Shown piece after piece: positions 9,512 to 17,547 of a stretch of DNA of 64,000 bases. Source of the stretch: Candidatus Competibacteraceae bacterium (GTDB taxonomy: Bacteria > Pseudomonadota > Gammaproteobacteria > Competibacterales > Competibacteraceae); the NCBI GenBank assembly GCA_016712625.1, contig JADJQQ010000004.1:434001-498000 (forward strand), in the 5' to 3' direction. The translations under genes were made by a program, and so were the position numbers. The notes beneath the pieces were generated by a model, which was given only the letters and a program-made list of their open reading frames with translations, ran no database searches and was not told the DNA's origin. The number at the start of each line of letters is the position of its first letter. Position 1 is the stretch's first letter.

Positions 9512-9929
9512 GGACTTACGCAAGGATTGTTTCGAGTGGTGGATTTTTAAGTTGCTGACTGGGGCAGCCGTCCAACAGAGAGCGTTTTAGTTGATTGATG
9601 GCGCGTTTAGTTTGGTGTTCCGTTGGGAATCATTCTTATCTAACAACGTGTCATCAAACAGCCCATATCCTTCCGCTACTGGGACAGTATTCCCTCGAAC
9701 ATTGCCCCAGATCAACCCCGGCGTGATCTGCTTCCCACGCAGCTCCCGCTTGATGGGGTTATAGCTGAGCAGTTCACACTGATCAGCAAAATGCGTCAAC
9801 GTGTAGTCAATCTGACTGACTGGCAAGTATTGGCAACAGGCAAGGTGCGCCATATTTTCTTTCATGCCAGATAATTTACCTACATTTCAAAAATTTGCGG
9901 AATCCTTACGCTCACTTTTACGTAAGTCC
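9512..9929. mobile_element. Degenerate IS701-like element or MITE derivative
   Basis: A 418-base segment bounded by inverted ends. The left end reads ggacttacg followed by caaggatt. The right end reads aatccttacg, then cgtaagtcc. The outer 9 bases match perfectly as inverted repeats, and the inner caaggatt / aatccttac pair again with a gap. Inside lies only the N-terminal part of a transposase. No clear target duplication is seen. This looks like an internally deleted, non-autonomous copy inserted between the his operon and the binding-protein gene. Confidence 0.6.
9587..9865 (-). pseudogene. IS701-like transposase, N-terminal fragment
   Basis: The frame codes for 92 residues. It contains LPVSQIDYTLTHFADQ, then NPIKRELRGKQITPGLIW, and YGLFDDTLLDKNDSQ. 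The FDDT-x-LDK motif is the first catalytic aspartate region of IS701/IS4-type DDE transposases, in which about 300 more residues normally follow. Here the match ends right after it and the frame closes with unrelated residues. The fragment therefore lacks the second and third catalytic acidic residues and cannot be active. Confidence 0.6.
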
Positions 9930-10157
9930 CGAGCATTTCAATTATCACATCCATCCATATTAAGAACTTTGCTTAAGTCCTCTACCCGCCAAAAATATTA
10001 CATTTAACCTAGACTAATAACCATAAATCGGTTAATGTTAAGTATCAATTAACAATCTCCCTGTTTTACATCATAAATGTTACATTTGTAACAATAAAAC
10101 TAGGCGCCATCGGCGCGTTAGAACTAAACCACCTTGTTGGAACTGGAGAATAAATTG
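9930..10157 (+). promoter_or_regulatory. AT-rich upstream region of the binding-protein gene
   Basis: A markedly AT-rich stretch following the element remnant and preceding the substrate-binding protein gene. It contains several ttaa/taacc motifs in opposing orientation (around 10003-10056) and the perfect palindrome listed separately. It probably holds the promoter, but I cannot assign -35 and -10 boxes with confidence. Confidence 0.45.
10078..10093. promoter_or_regulatory. 16-base perfect palindrome, candidate operator
   Basis: TGTTACA-TT-TGTAACA, two 7-base arms around a 2-base centre, 65 bases before the start of the binding-protein gene. The size and symmetry fit a dimeric repressor or activator site. 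No candidate regulator gene is adjacent. Confidence 0.45.
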
Positions 10158-11444
10158 ATGACCTCACAGATTTTGAGATTTACCAAACCAGGTCGCCGCA
10201 AGACTAAATGGCTTGGCTTGAGCGTCGATAATCTTGTCTTTGCGCTCGTGCTGAGTTTGGGCTTGGTTCCGTTCTGGAGCTGGGCCGAGGAGCCAGGCGT
10301 TACTGACAAAACCATCCGTGTCGGCTCTACAATGCCGTTGGAAGGGGATTACGAGGCTTATGGCCAATCCGGCAAGCAGGGGATAGCGGCGGCTTTCGCG
10401 GGGCAACTCGTACAGAAACGCACGATCCAATTTGATCCTTTCAACGATTTTTATAACCCAGAAAAAGCGGTTGAAGGGGCCAACCAGCTGATCAAAAAAG
10501 GTATTTTTGTAATGATGTTCAGCCTTAGCACGGCGGCTACCGTCAAAGTGCTACCCATTCTAGCCGAGCATAAAGTACCGGCGTTCGGTTTCTTCATTGG
10601 GACAGCCTTTACCGGGCCAGGCGACGTGCTTAACTTTCGCGTAAGCAATGCCAAGGAGGTGGAGACCGTGATCGATACTGGCCTAGCGGCGGGTCTCAAA
10701 CCGACCGACGTGTGCGCCTATGTCCAGAACGATGGTTTTGGAATGAATGGCGTCAAAGGCTTACGCGCCGCGCTGGTTAAAAATCCCAACACTGACACTA
10801 TCGTCGCCAAGCTCGACCAGATTCTGAATATGAGCGGGGAATCCCCAAAACGGAATAATATCGGCCCAGTGGGTGTTTACACGCGCGACACCCTGAACGC
10901 GAATGAGGGGTATCAGTCGCTGAAGAAGTGGGAAGCCACCACGGGAAACCCTTGCCGCCTTATCATAGTGTCGGCGCTATTCGATCAAGCGGCTAACTTC
11001 ATAGGCTATGGTCATTATAAACAAGAGCCTTGGATTTATAGCTCAGTTTCAGTTACTGCTGGCGACCGTCTGGCGATGCTGCTCAAAGAAAAAGGCGTTA
11101 CGGAGAAGGTGATCGCCACCCAAGTCGTGCCCCCGCTCGATTCATCGCTACCGATTGTGGTGGAAGCGCGTAAGGCTTTGGGAAATAATTTGAATTTTAT
11201 TTCCCTTGAAGCCTTCATTGTTGGCCGGTTGTTTGTGACGATCATGCAAGCCATTGAAGGGCCAATAACCCACGAAAATTTCCTTAAAGCCGCGCGGCGC
11301 CAACCCTACGATATTGGCGGCGTGAAGGCCGATTTCACCACCGACAATCAAGGGTCTGATTACGTGGGCTTGACGCTGCTACGGGCTGGCCATTTCTTGC
11401 CTGTCACCGCGGAAGACTCGGAATTGCTGCGGCTGTTCAAATAG
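10158..11444 (+). CDS. Periplasmic substrate-binding protein, Leu/Ile/Val (type I) family
   Basis: A 428-residue periplasmic binding protein of the branched-chain amino acid/amide family. The basic N-terminus (KPGRRKTKW) and the hydrophobic VFALVLSLGLVPFW segment form a signal peptide, with likely cleavage after SWA. The mature start PGVTDKTIRVGSTMPLEGDYEAYGQSGKQG is the family's ligand-lobe opening. ATG 10158 is preferred over an in-frame TTG at 10134 because GGAG at 10145-10148 is well spaced for it. No permease or ATPase genes lie beside it, so it is an orphan binding protein: it may serve transporters elsewhere or act as a sensor partner. The ligand is unknown. Confidence 0.88.
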   Translation: MTSQILRFTKPGRRKTKWLGLSVDNLVFALVLSLGLVPFWSWAEEPGVTDKTIRVGSTMPLEGDYEAYGQSGKQGIAAAFAGQLVQKRTIQFDPFNDFYNPEKAVEGANQLIKKGIFVMMFSLSTAATVKVLPILAEHKVPAFGFFIGTAFTGPGDVLNFRVSNAKEVETVIDTGLAAGLKPTDVCAYVQNDGFGMNGVKGLRAALVKNPNTDTIVAKLDQILNMSGESPKRNNIGPVGVYTRDTLNANEGYQSLKKWEATTGNPCRLIIVSALFDQAANFIGYGHYKQEPWIYSSVSVTAGDRLAMLLKEKGVTEKVIATQVVPPLDSSLPIVVEARKALGNNLNFISLEAFIVGRLFVTIMQAIEGPITHENFLKAARRQPYDIGGVKADFTTDNQGSDYVGLTLLRAGHFLPVTAEDSELLRLFK

Positions 11445-11785
11445 CGCGGATCCGTCGAAAGAGACAGGTGGTACCATACCCCTCCTTAATAGCCGGGCGA
11501 GCCAATCTCGTCCGGCTGTCCTGATTGCAGCCTTTTAAAGCTCGCGCTTTACGCGTCAACACATAGACCCTAATCCCCTTCGTGAGGTATAGTTTTACCT
11601 TGCCGTGAGAACTCAAAGGGATTGTGTTGATGGACTTCACGCGCTGCTTGGCGCGCCCCGTTGCAAACTGTCGGGTTTCGACTGAATCCAACTCCCGGCG
11701 TCGCTCCAGCGAACGAGAAAACCGTGCATACTCATGAATAATCATCTTTAAACGTTAACTATAAATCCACAACAGGAGACTGCGT
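11445..11785. other. Intergenic region before the bc1 operon
   Basis: 341 bases with no supported gene. A hairpin with an 11-base stem (one G-T pair) lies at 11491-11517 and could end the binding-protein transcript, though it lacks a T tract. A 102-codon minus-strand frame covers most of the region but shows no family features. The promoter of petABC should lie near 11700-11770. Confidence 0.45.
11491..11517 (+). terminator. Hairpin after the binding-protein gene
   Basis: agccgggcgag / ctcgtccggct with a 5-base loop, 46 bases past the stop. No T run follows, so it is only a candidate for a terminator or 3' end structure. Confidence 0.35.
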
Positions 11786-12385
11786 ATGAGTACGGTAGAT
11801 GACGTCGATCTCGGCAGGCGCCGCTTTCTGACCGCCACAGCGACAGTGGTCGGTGGCGTCGGCGTCGCGTTCGTCGCCGTCCCATTTTTAAAATCCTGGT
11901 CGCCCAGCGAACGTGCCCAGGCTGCGGGGGCGCCGGTCGAAGCGGATATCAGCAAACTGGAAGAAGGCGCATTGATGACCGTCGAATGGCGCGGTAAACC
12001 AGTATGGCTGCTAAAACGTAGCCAAAAAATGCTCGACGACCTTGCCAGCTTAAAGAACAACTTGCTTGATCCCAACTCGGAAATGGCCAGCCAGCAACCC
12101 AAGTACGCGCAAAACGCCACGCGTTCGATCAAGCCAGAGGTGCTGGTGATGGTCGGCATCTGTACCCATCTGGGTTGCTCACCGACCTTCCGGCCTGAAA
12201 TTGCACCGGCTGATTTAGGACCGAACTGGAAGGGCGGCTTTTTCTGCCCTTGTCATGGCTCGCTCTTCGATTTAGCCGGTCGCGTCTATAAGGGGGTTCC
12301 CGCCCCGTCGAACATGGAGGTGCCCGCTTATCGGTACCTCAGCGATACTCGCGTATTGATCGGCGTTAATCCGGAGACTGCATAA
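11786..12385 (+). CDS. petA: Ubiquinol-cytochrome c reductase, Rieske iron-sulfur subunit
   Basis: 199-residue Rieske protein of cytochrome bc1. The N-terminus GRRRFLTATATVVGGVG is a twin-arginine-type anchor helix, followed by AVPFLKSWSPSERAQAAGAPV, the flexible hinge. The cluster-binding loops are CTHLGC and CPCHGS, whose Cys and His residues hold the [2Fe-2S] centre. The protein carries an electron from quinol to cytochrome c1 on the outer face of the membrane. A strong site (caggaga) precedes ATG 11786. The stop overlaps the start of petB by one base. Confidence 0.97.
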   Translation: MSTVDDVDLGRRRFLTATATVVGGVGVAFVAVPFLKSWSPSERAQAAGAPVEADISKLEEGALMTVEWRGKPVWLLKRSQKMLDDLASLKNNLLDPNSEMASQQPKYAQNATRSIKPEVLVMVGICTHLGCSPTFRPEIAPADLGPNWKGGFFCPCHGSLFDLAGRVYKGVPAPSNMEVPAYRYLSDTRVLIGVNPETA

Positions 12386-13629
12386 TGGCAAACACACAAG
12401 GCACAACCGGTGTGCTCGGTTGGATCGATGAGCGGTTTCCCTTAACCAAGATGATCCGCGAGCATCTGACTGAATATTACGCGCCGAAGAATTTCAATTT
12501 CTGGTATTTCTTCGGATCGCTGGCGCTACTGGTGCTCGTCAATCAAATCCTGACCGGCATCTGGTTGACGATGAGCTACAAACCTTCGGCGGCCGATGCT
12601 TTCGCTTCGGTCGAATACATCATGCGCGATGTGGACTGGGGCTGGCTGATCCGCTATATGCATTCCACCGGAGCCTCCGCTTTCTTCTTAATGGTCTACC
12701 TGCACATGTACCGCGCGCTGATTTATGGCTCCTATAAAAAGCCGCGGGAATTGATCTGGATCTTCGGAGTCGTGATCTTCCTGTGCTTGATGGCGGAAGC
12801 GTTTATGGGTTACCTGCTGCCCTGGGGTCAAATGTCCTACTGGGGTGCGCAGGTGATCATCAACCTGTTCAGCGCGATTCCGATTGTCGGCCCCGATCTG
12901 TCGGTGTGGATTCGCGGCGATTATGTGATATCCGACGCGACCCTGAACCGTTTCTTCTCCTTGCACGTCATTGCTTTACCGCTGGTTTTGCTTGGACTGG
13001 TGGTCGCCCACATCCTCGCCCTCCACGAAGTGGGCTCTAACAATCCCGACGGAGTGGAAATCAAAAAGCTGAAAGACGAAAAAGGCATTCCGCTGGATGG
13101 CATCCCCTTCCATCCCTACTACACCGTCAAGGATTTGGTCGGCGTGATGGTGTTCTTCCTCTTCTTCGCGGTGGTGATTTTCTTCATGCCCGAAATGGGC
13201 GGTTATTTCCTCGAACATCCCAATTTCGATCCAGCCGATTCGTTGAAGACACCGCCGCATATCGCGCCGGTATGGTACTTCACGCCGTTCTACGCCATGC
13301 TGCGCGCCGTCCCCTCCTTCGCGGGCACTCAAGTCTGGGGCGTACTGGTGATGGGCGCCGCCATTGTTATCCTGTTCTTTTTGCCGTGGCTGGATCGCAG
13401 TCCGGTAAAATCGATCCGCTATCGCGGTTTCTCGTTCAAACTGATTCTGGCCGCTTTCGTGGTGTCGTTTCTGGTTCTGGGCTATCTGGGTGCGCTGCCA
13501 ACGACCCCAGCCCGCACTTCCTTGGCGCAGATTTGTACCATCATCTACTTCGCCTTCTTCTTCCTGCTACCGTTCTTGCCGGCTTTTGAAAAAACCAAGC
13601 CGGTTCCGGAAAGGGTGACCTGGAAATGA
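12385..13629 (+). CDS. petB: Ubiquinol-cytochrome c reductase, cytochrome b subunit
   Basis: 414-residue, eight-helix cytochrome b. It contains the quinol-oxidation and quinone-reduction sites and two b hemes. Visible features are helix B with MHSTGASAFFLMVYLHMYRAL (heme histidines), GYLLPWGQMSYWGAQV, SLHVIALPLVLLGLVVAHILALHEVG (second histidine pair), the PEMGGYFLEHPNF loop close to the PEWY-type Qo motif region, and PVWYFTPFYAMLRAVPS. It is a full fused cytochrome b, as in Proteobacteria, not split as in b6f. The end overlaps petC by four bases (ATGA). Confidence 0.97.
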   Translation: MANTQGTTGVLGWIDERFPLTKMIREHLTEYYAPKNFNFWYFFGSLALLVLVNQILTGIWLTMSYKPSAADAFASVEYIMRDVDWGWLIRYMHSTGASAFFLMVYLHMYRALIYGSYKKPRELIWIFGVVIFLCLMAEAFMGYLLPWGQMSYWGAQVIINLFSAIPIVGPDLSVWIRGDYVISDATLNRFFSLHVIALPLVLLGLVVAHILALHEVGSNNPDGVEIKKLKDEKGIPLDGIPFHPYYTVKDLVGVMVFFLFFAVVIFFMPEMGGYFLEHPNFDPADSLKTPPHIAPVWYFTPFYAMLRAVPSFAGTQVWGVLVMGAAIVILFFLPWLDRSPVKSIRYRGFSFKLILAAFVVSFLVLGYLGALPTTPARTSLAQICTIIYFAFFFLLPFLPAFEKTKPVPERVTWK

Positions 13630-14375
13630 AAAAAATAATCCTCGCGCTTACATTGCTGGCATTACCTGGCTTGGGCCTTGCTGCTGGTGGAGAAGGCTAT
13701 CCCCTGCAGGTTGCGCCGATCGATCTCCACAACAAGGCTTCATTGCAAAAAGGCGCCAAGTTGTTCGTCAACTATTGCATGGGCTGTCATTCATTAGAGC
13801 ATCAGCGTTACAATCGCTTGGCTCGCGATATCGGCCTGACTGACGATCAAGTCAAAGAGCACCTGATCTTTACCGGTGCCAAGGTCGGCGAGCTCATGAA
13901 AAACTCAATGCCCAAGGCTGACGCCAAGCAGTGGTTCGGCGTCCCTCCCCCCGACCTGACTTTAATTGCGCGGTCGCGGGGCGTGGATTATCTTTACACC
14001 TATCTCCAAACCTTTTATCTGGACCCCACCCGGCCGTTTGGCGTGAACAATGCGGCGTTTCCCAATGCTGGCATGCCGCATGTGCTATGGGAATTACAGG
14101 GCTGGCAAAAACCGGTTTACGAGGTTCATAAAGGCAAAGGGAAAGATAGCCCCGACACCAAAGTACTGACTGGATTCGAACTCGTTCAACCGGGCAGTAT
14201 GAGTCCACCGGAATACAAGGAAGCGATGGCCGATTTAGTGAACTTCCTCGCTTACGTGGCTGAACCGATCCAACTGGAACGTCAGCGGATCGGAATCTGG
14301 GTGGTCTTGTTCCTTTTCTTGGCCAGCGTAGTGTTTTATCTTCTCAAGAAGGAATACTGGAAGGATATCCATTGA
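13626..14375 (+). CDS. petC: Ubiquinol-cytochrome c reductase, cytochrome c1 subunit
   Basis: 249 residues. A Sec signal peptide (MKKIILALTLLALPGLGLAAG) is followed by the heme c motif in NYCMGCHSLE. AAFPNAGMPHVLW and QPGSMSPPEYKEAMADLVNFL carry the distal methionine region. A C-terminal membrane anchor follows (IGIWVVLFLFLASVVFYLLKKEYW). It accepts electrons from the Rieske protein and passes them to soluble cytochrome c. It is the third gene of the overlapping petABC operon. Confidence 0.96.
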   Translation: MKKIILALTLLALPGLGLAAGGEGYPLQVAPIDLHNKASLQKGAKLFVNYCMGCHSLEHQRYNRLARDIGLTDDQVKEHLIFTGAKVGELMKNSMPKADAKQWFGVPPPDLTLIARSRGVDYLYTYLQTFYLDPTRPFGVNNAAFPNAGMPHVLWELQGWQKPVYEVHKGKGKDSPDTKVLTGFELVQPGSMSPPEYKEAMADLVNFLAYVAEPIQLERQRIGIWVVLFLFLASVVFYLLKKEYWKDIH

Positions 14376-14381
14376 CGCCAT

Positions 14382-14426
14382 GGTTTTCATTGGAGGGCGA
14401 TCAATCATCGCCTCTCCGATGAAACC
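14382..14426 (+). terminator. Imperfect hairpin between petC and sspB
   Basis: ggttttcat pairs with atgaaacc, and ggagggcgat pairs roughly with atcgcctctcc, around an aatc-type loop. This is a long interrupted stem just after the petC stop. There is no T tract. It may attenuate read-through into sspB. Confidence 0.35.
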
Positions 14427-14470
14427 AGCGGTGATCGACCCTCACTAGCTTCCGTGCAAACTCGCCTGTT

Positions 14471-14875
14471 ATGACTTCGACTCGTCCCTATCTGATCCGC
14501 GCGCTATACGAATGGATCGAAGATAATGGTCTGACCCCGCATCTCCTGGTCAACGCGGAATCGCCGGGGGTAGAGGTCCCCAAGCAACATGTCCATGAAG
14601 GACGGATCGTGCTCAATATCAACGCGGCGGCTGTGCGCGACCTGCGTCTGGGGAACGACTGGATCGAATTCAATGCCCGCTTTGGCGGAGTCGCCCGCAC
14701 CGTGCGCATCCCGCTAAGCGCCGTCTTGGCGATTTACGCCCGTGAGAACGGCCAAGGGATGGCTTTTAGCGAGGAACAAGGTGACGAGGAACCACCGCCT
14801 CCATCCAGTTCGCCGCAACCGGACAAGCCCGCTAGCCGTTCCGAACGCCGGCCAACCTTGAAAATCGTCAAATAG
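14471..14875 (+). CDS. sspB: ClpXP protease specificity-enhancing factor
   Basis: 134-residue SspB. It tethers ssrA-tagged and other substrates to ClpXP. The folded domain (residues 1-100) starts with STRPYLIRALYEWIEDNGLTPHLLVNA and contains GRIVLNINAAAVRDLRLGNDWIEFNARFGG. A flexible proline- and serine-rich linker follows. The extreme C-terminus PTLKIVK is the short ClpX-docking tail. In most Gammaproteobacteria petABC is followed by sspA then sspB. Here sspA is absent and only 95 bases lie between petC and sspB. Confidence 0.95.
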   Translation: MTSTRPYLIRALYEWIEDNGLTPHLLVNAESPGVEVPKQHVHEGRIVLNINAAAVRDLRLGNDWIEFNARFGGVARTVRIPLSAVLAIYARENGQGMAFSEEQGDEEPPPPSSSPQPDKPASRSERRPTLKIVK

Positions 14876-14879
14876 CGTT

Positions 14880-15464
14880 TCAGTTGATATATTCGAACAG
14901 GGTTACAACCTGCTTGACCCCACTCACTTGGCTGGCGGTATTAGCGGCGGCATCCGCTTCGTTTTTCCGTACCAGACCCATCAAGTAAACCACACCCCCT
15001 TCAGTCACTACCTTAACCCGGGTCGGATCGAAATCCTGAATCCGGATTTTGAACAAAATCGCTTTAACGCGAGTCGTCAATAAACTGTCATTACTTTGCG
15101 CCGAAAAAGAAGTCTTGGACGAACCAACCGCTAATTCGTTATAAACCTCTTTGACCGGCGTTATACCGCGAGCGATCATTTCCGCCTGTTGTCGCGTCGC
15201 CTCCGACGCCGTTATCCCCGTCAGCAGCACCGCCGCGTTATAACTGGTGACGCCGATCCGATTGCCGGGTGGTAGTTGCCGATTAAGTGCGTTATGAATC
15301 TTCACTTCGATCGACTGGTCGTCCACCAGGGTTCCGGTGGTCCTACGGTCGTGCGCCGCTACCCCGACCCCCACCGCCGCGCCCCCCAACAAGAGCGGAG
15401 CGCAACCGCTGATCAACAGCATTGCTAGCAACACGCCCATCACTTTCAATTGCCATGATTTCAT
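14880..15464 (-). CDS. BON-domain outer-membrane lipoprotein (DolP/YraP-like)
   Basis: 194 residues from ATG 15464, with GGAG just upstream. The signal peptide ends in the lipobox LLISGC, so the mature protein is a lipid-anchored lipoprotein. Two BON domains follow. The first spans about residues 50-115 (DDQSIEVKIHNALNRQ, NAAVLLTGIT). The second is about residues 125-190 (LLTTRVKAILFKI, VKVVTEGGVVYLMGLV, VSGVKQVVTLFEYIN). Family members bind anionic phospholipid and support outer-membrane integrity and BAM function. Its start overlaps the ancestral diaA stop by four bases, the diaA-dolP order known in enterics. Confidence 0.9.
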   Translation of the reverse strand: MKSWQLKVMGVLLAMLLISGCAPLLLGGAAVGVGVAAHDRRTTGTLVDDQSIEVKIHNALNRQLPPGNRIGVTSYNAAVLLTGITASEATRQQAEMIARGITPVKEVYNELAVGSSKTSFSAQSNDSLLTTRVKAILFKIRIQDFDPTRVKVVTEGGVVYLMGLVRKNEADAAANTASQVSGVKQVVTLFEYIN

Positions 15465-16066
15465 GATTGCTCCTTTCCAAATAACAGCCGATCCACTAGA
15501 TCGCAGAGACAATGAATAATCAGAATATGGGTTTCTTGAATCCGGGCCGTCGCGGTTCCCCTCACACGAATCTCGATATCCGCTCCGCTCAGTTGCTGAG
15601 CCATGCGGCCGCCGTCGCGGCCCGTCAACGCTATTGTTGAGATCTCTCATTGCTTGGCAACGTCGATCGCCGCAATGACATTGGCAGAATCACCGCTAGT
15701 CGAAAGCGCCGGCAGAACATCGCCAGGCCACCCCAGCGCCCGCAACCGCGGGGCAAACGCCTGCTCGAAGGCATAATCGTTGGCGATGGAAGTCAGCGCT
15801 GAACTGTCGGTCGTGAGGGCGATCGCCGCTAAGCCAGGACGTTCGATTTCAAAACGGTTGGTTAATTCAGCCGCTAAATGTTGCGCGCGAGCCGCCGATC
15901 CACCCTTACCGCAAATCAGAATCTTATGGCCACGACGCAACTGCTCGGCCAAATGTTCGGCTCCTTTGACAATCTGGGCGCCGGACTCGATTAGCGTACG
16001 CTGCTTGGCTTCGACGCTAGCGGCGAAATGCCGCTCGATTCGGTTGAGCAACTCTATGACATCCAT
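15461..16066 (-). pseudogene. diaA: DiaA-like SIS-domain protein interrupted by an in-frame TGA
   Basis: The frame from ATG 16066 (MDVIELLNRIERHF) gives a SIS domain with ILICGKGGSAARAQHLAAELTNRFE and LTTDSSALTSIANDYAFEQ, reaching AIDVAKQ. A TGA stop at 15649-15647 then interrupts it. The same frame continues past the stop as EISTIALTGRDGGRMAQQ, then DIEIRVRGTATARIQETHILIIHCLCDL, the normal DiaA/GmhA C-terminus. It ends in ATGA overlapping the lipoprotein gene. No base is inserted or lost; a single CGA-to-TGA change would explain it. DiaA promotes DnaA assembly at oriC. Either a recent nonsense mutation or a base-call error is possible. A TTG at 16090 is an alternative start. Confidence 0.85.
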
Positions 16067-16191
16067 CCAGTGCACCAGGGTAACAGACAACGATTAAGCG
16101 CTTCGGAAAGCGGGCAATGACCGCTTCCTTCACGCTGGCTAAAGGGATGGGATATTATCAAGAAAACAACCTAAACAGAGAATGACTGACC

Positions 16192-16887
16192 ATGGAAATC
16201 CGACGGCTCTCCCTGGCGGCCGGCGCTAAGGCAGCAACCGGCCTTGCCGTTATCATTGACGTTTTCCGCTCTTTTTCGAGTGAACCCCTGCTCATCCACC
16301 TGGGAACCGCGCGCCTTCTGCTCGAAAACGATGTGGAACGCTGTTTCGCGCGGCGGGGCGACGCCTTGTTGGTAGGCTCGCGCAACGAACAGCCCGTTCC
16401 AGGCTTCGATATGACCAATTCTCCTTACCGTATTCTACAAGCCGGGGAACAATTCTTTCGGGGCCGAACCGTCATCCATCGTTCCACCTCCGGCGTGGGC
16501 GGGGTTCCGGCGGCGCTGGCGCAAGCCGACGAGGTGTTGTTGGCCTCGTTCATCAATGCGCGGGCGACGGCCGCCTATATTCGCCAGCGCAATCCAGCAA
16601 CGGTCAGTCTGGTCGCGATGGGCAGTCGCGCCACTATCGAAGCGCCCGAAGACGAGCGCTGCGCCGATTATTTGGAAAACCTTTTGACGGGAAAACCGTA
16701 CGATCATATAGCCGCACTCGTCGAGATTTTGGCGCACCATAACGCCCGCAAATATCTCGATGCGGATAACCCCCATTTGCCCAAGGAGGACATCATTTTA
16801 TGCCTGCAACGAGACCTGGTGGATTTTGCGCTACGCGCCGAACGGCGTGATGAGATGATTGAAGCCATACCCATTCCAACCACGTAA
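16192..16887 (+). CDS. 2-phosphosulfolactate phosphatase family protein (ComB-like)
   Basis: 231 residues. The order of motifs fits the ComB family: VIIDVFRSFS near the N-terminus, an LVGSRNEQPVPGFDMTNSPY segment, TVIHRSTSGVGGVPAAL, EVLLASFINARATAAYI, and VAMGSRATIEAPEDERCADYL. ComB removes phosphate from 2-phosphosulfolactate in coenzyme M synthesis. In bacteria without that pathway the substrate is uncertain, so the enzyme name should be read as family membership. It stands alone, upstream of a gene-poor 660-base region. Confidence 0.8.
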   Translation: MEIRRLSLAAGAKAATGLAVIIDVFRSFSSEPLLIHLGTARLLLENDVERCFARRGDALLVGSRNEQPVPGFDMTNSPYRILQAGEQFFRGRTVIHRSTSGVGGVPAALAQADEVLLASFINARATAAYIRQRNPATVSLVAMGSRATIEAPEDERCADYLENLLTGKPYDHIAALVEILAHHNARKYLDADNPHLPKEDIILCLQRDLVDFALRAERRDEMIEAIPIPTT

Positions 16888-17547
16888 CGGAACGAAAACC
16901 GTCTAGACATATCGCAAATCAGTAAAGCGACTGCGTTGAACGGATAGGCGAGGTATCTGCTTAGTAAGCACGCGGTTTGCGCTGTTCACTTACTAAGAGG
17001 GCGATGACGGGTGGTCGGCAGCGCGAGGTTTTAGATGGGCATTGATGTATTGCTCATCGGTTTGGCCGTACAAAATACGGGCTTTAGTATCGTTCGCGTT
17101 GCCGGTAAGGATCACTGGGCAGCGTGAAATTCTTTCCATCGAAAGGGGCGGCATTCGGGTCTTCCGCGATACGGACACAGAGTTTGCCTATCCGATCCAT
17201 CCGCCATTCAAGGCCAGCGCGGCTTAATCGGTCCATTCTGGCCGTTCTTCCCTTCTTTCTCTATCTGCCCAGACGGCCCAGCGCCAACGCTTACATTTCA
17301 CCAGCTTCAGCACATCTCCAACATCCAGGTCCCGAGGTGGAGAGCAAATAGTCGAACCAAGCCAATAAGCCTCATGAGAGCGGCATAATAGAAATAATTG
17401 ATACAAATTGCCGGTTGGGCGACATAAACTGGAAATAGGCGGCTGGCATGCTTCAGGTGTGTTTATCTTGTCGGTCTTTCGCCACGGCAACCGCTTGGCG
17501 GCTTTGGACTCGGCGGAAAGTTGCGGTTACACACTGGAGCCATCGTT
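16888..17547. other. Gene-poor region with inverted repeat
   Basis: 660 bases without a supported gene. Perfect 9-base arms cttagtaag (16960-16968) and cttactaag (16989-16997) face each other across a 20-base spacer. A 61-codon minus-strand frame at 16993-17178 contains ILTGNANDTKARILYGQTDEQYINAH, which reads like real protein but matches no family I know; it could be a relic. Base composition is mixed, suggesting accumulated insertions and decay. Confidence 0.4.

Noticed and set aside
11437..11745. 102-codon minus-strand frame between the binding-protein gene and petA
   Set aside because: No family features, no good ribosome binding site, and it overlaps the end of the preceding gene on the other strand.
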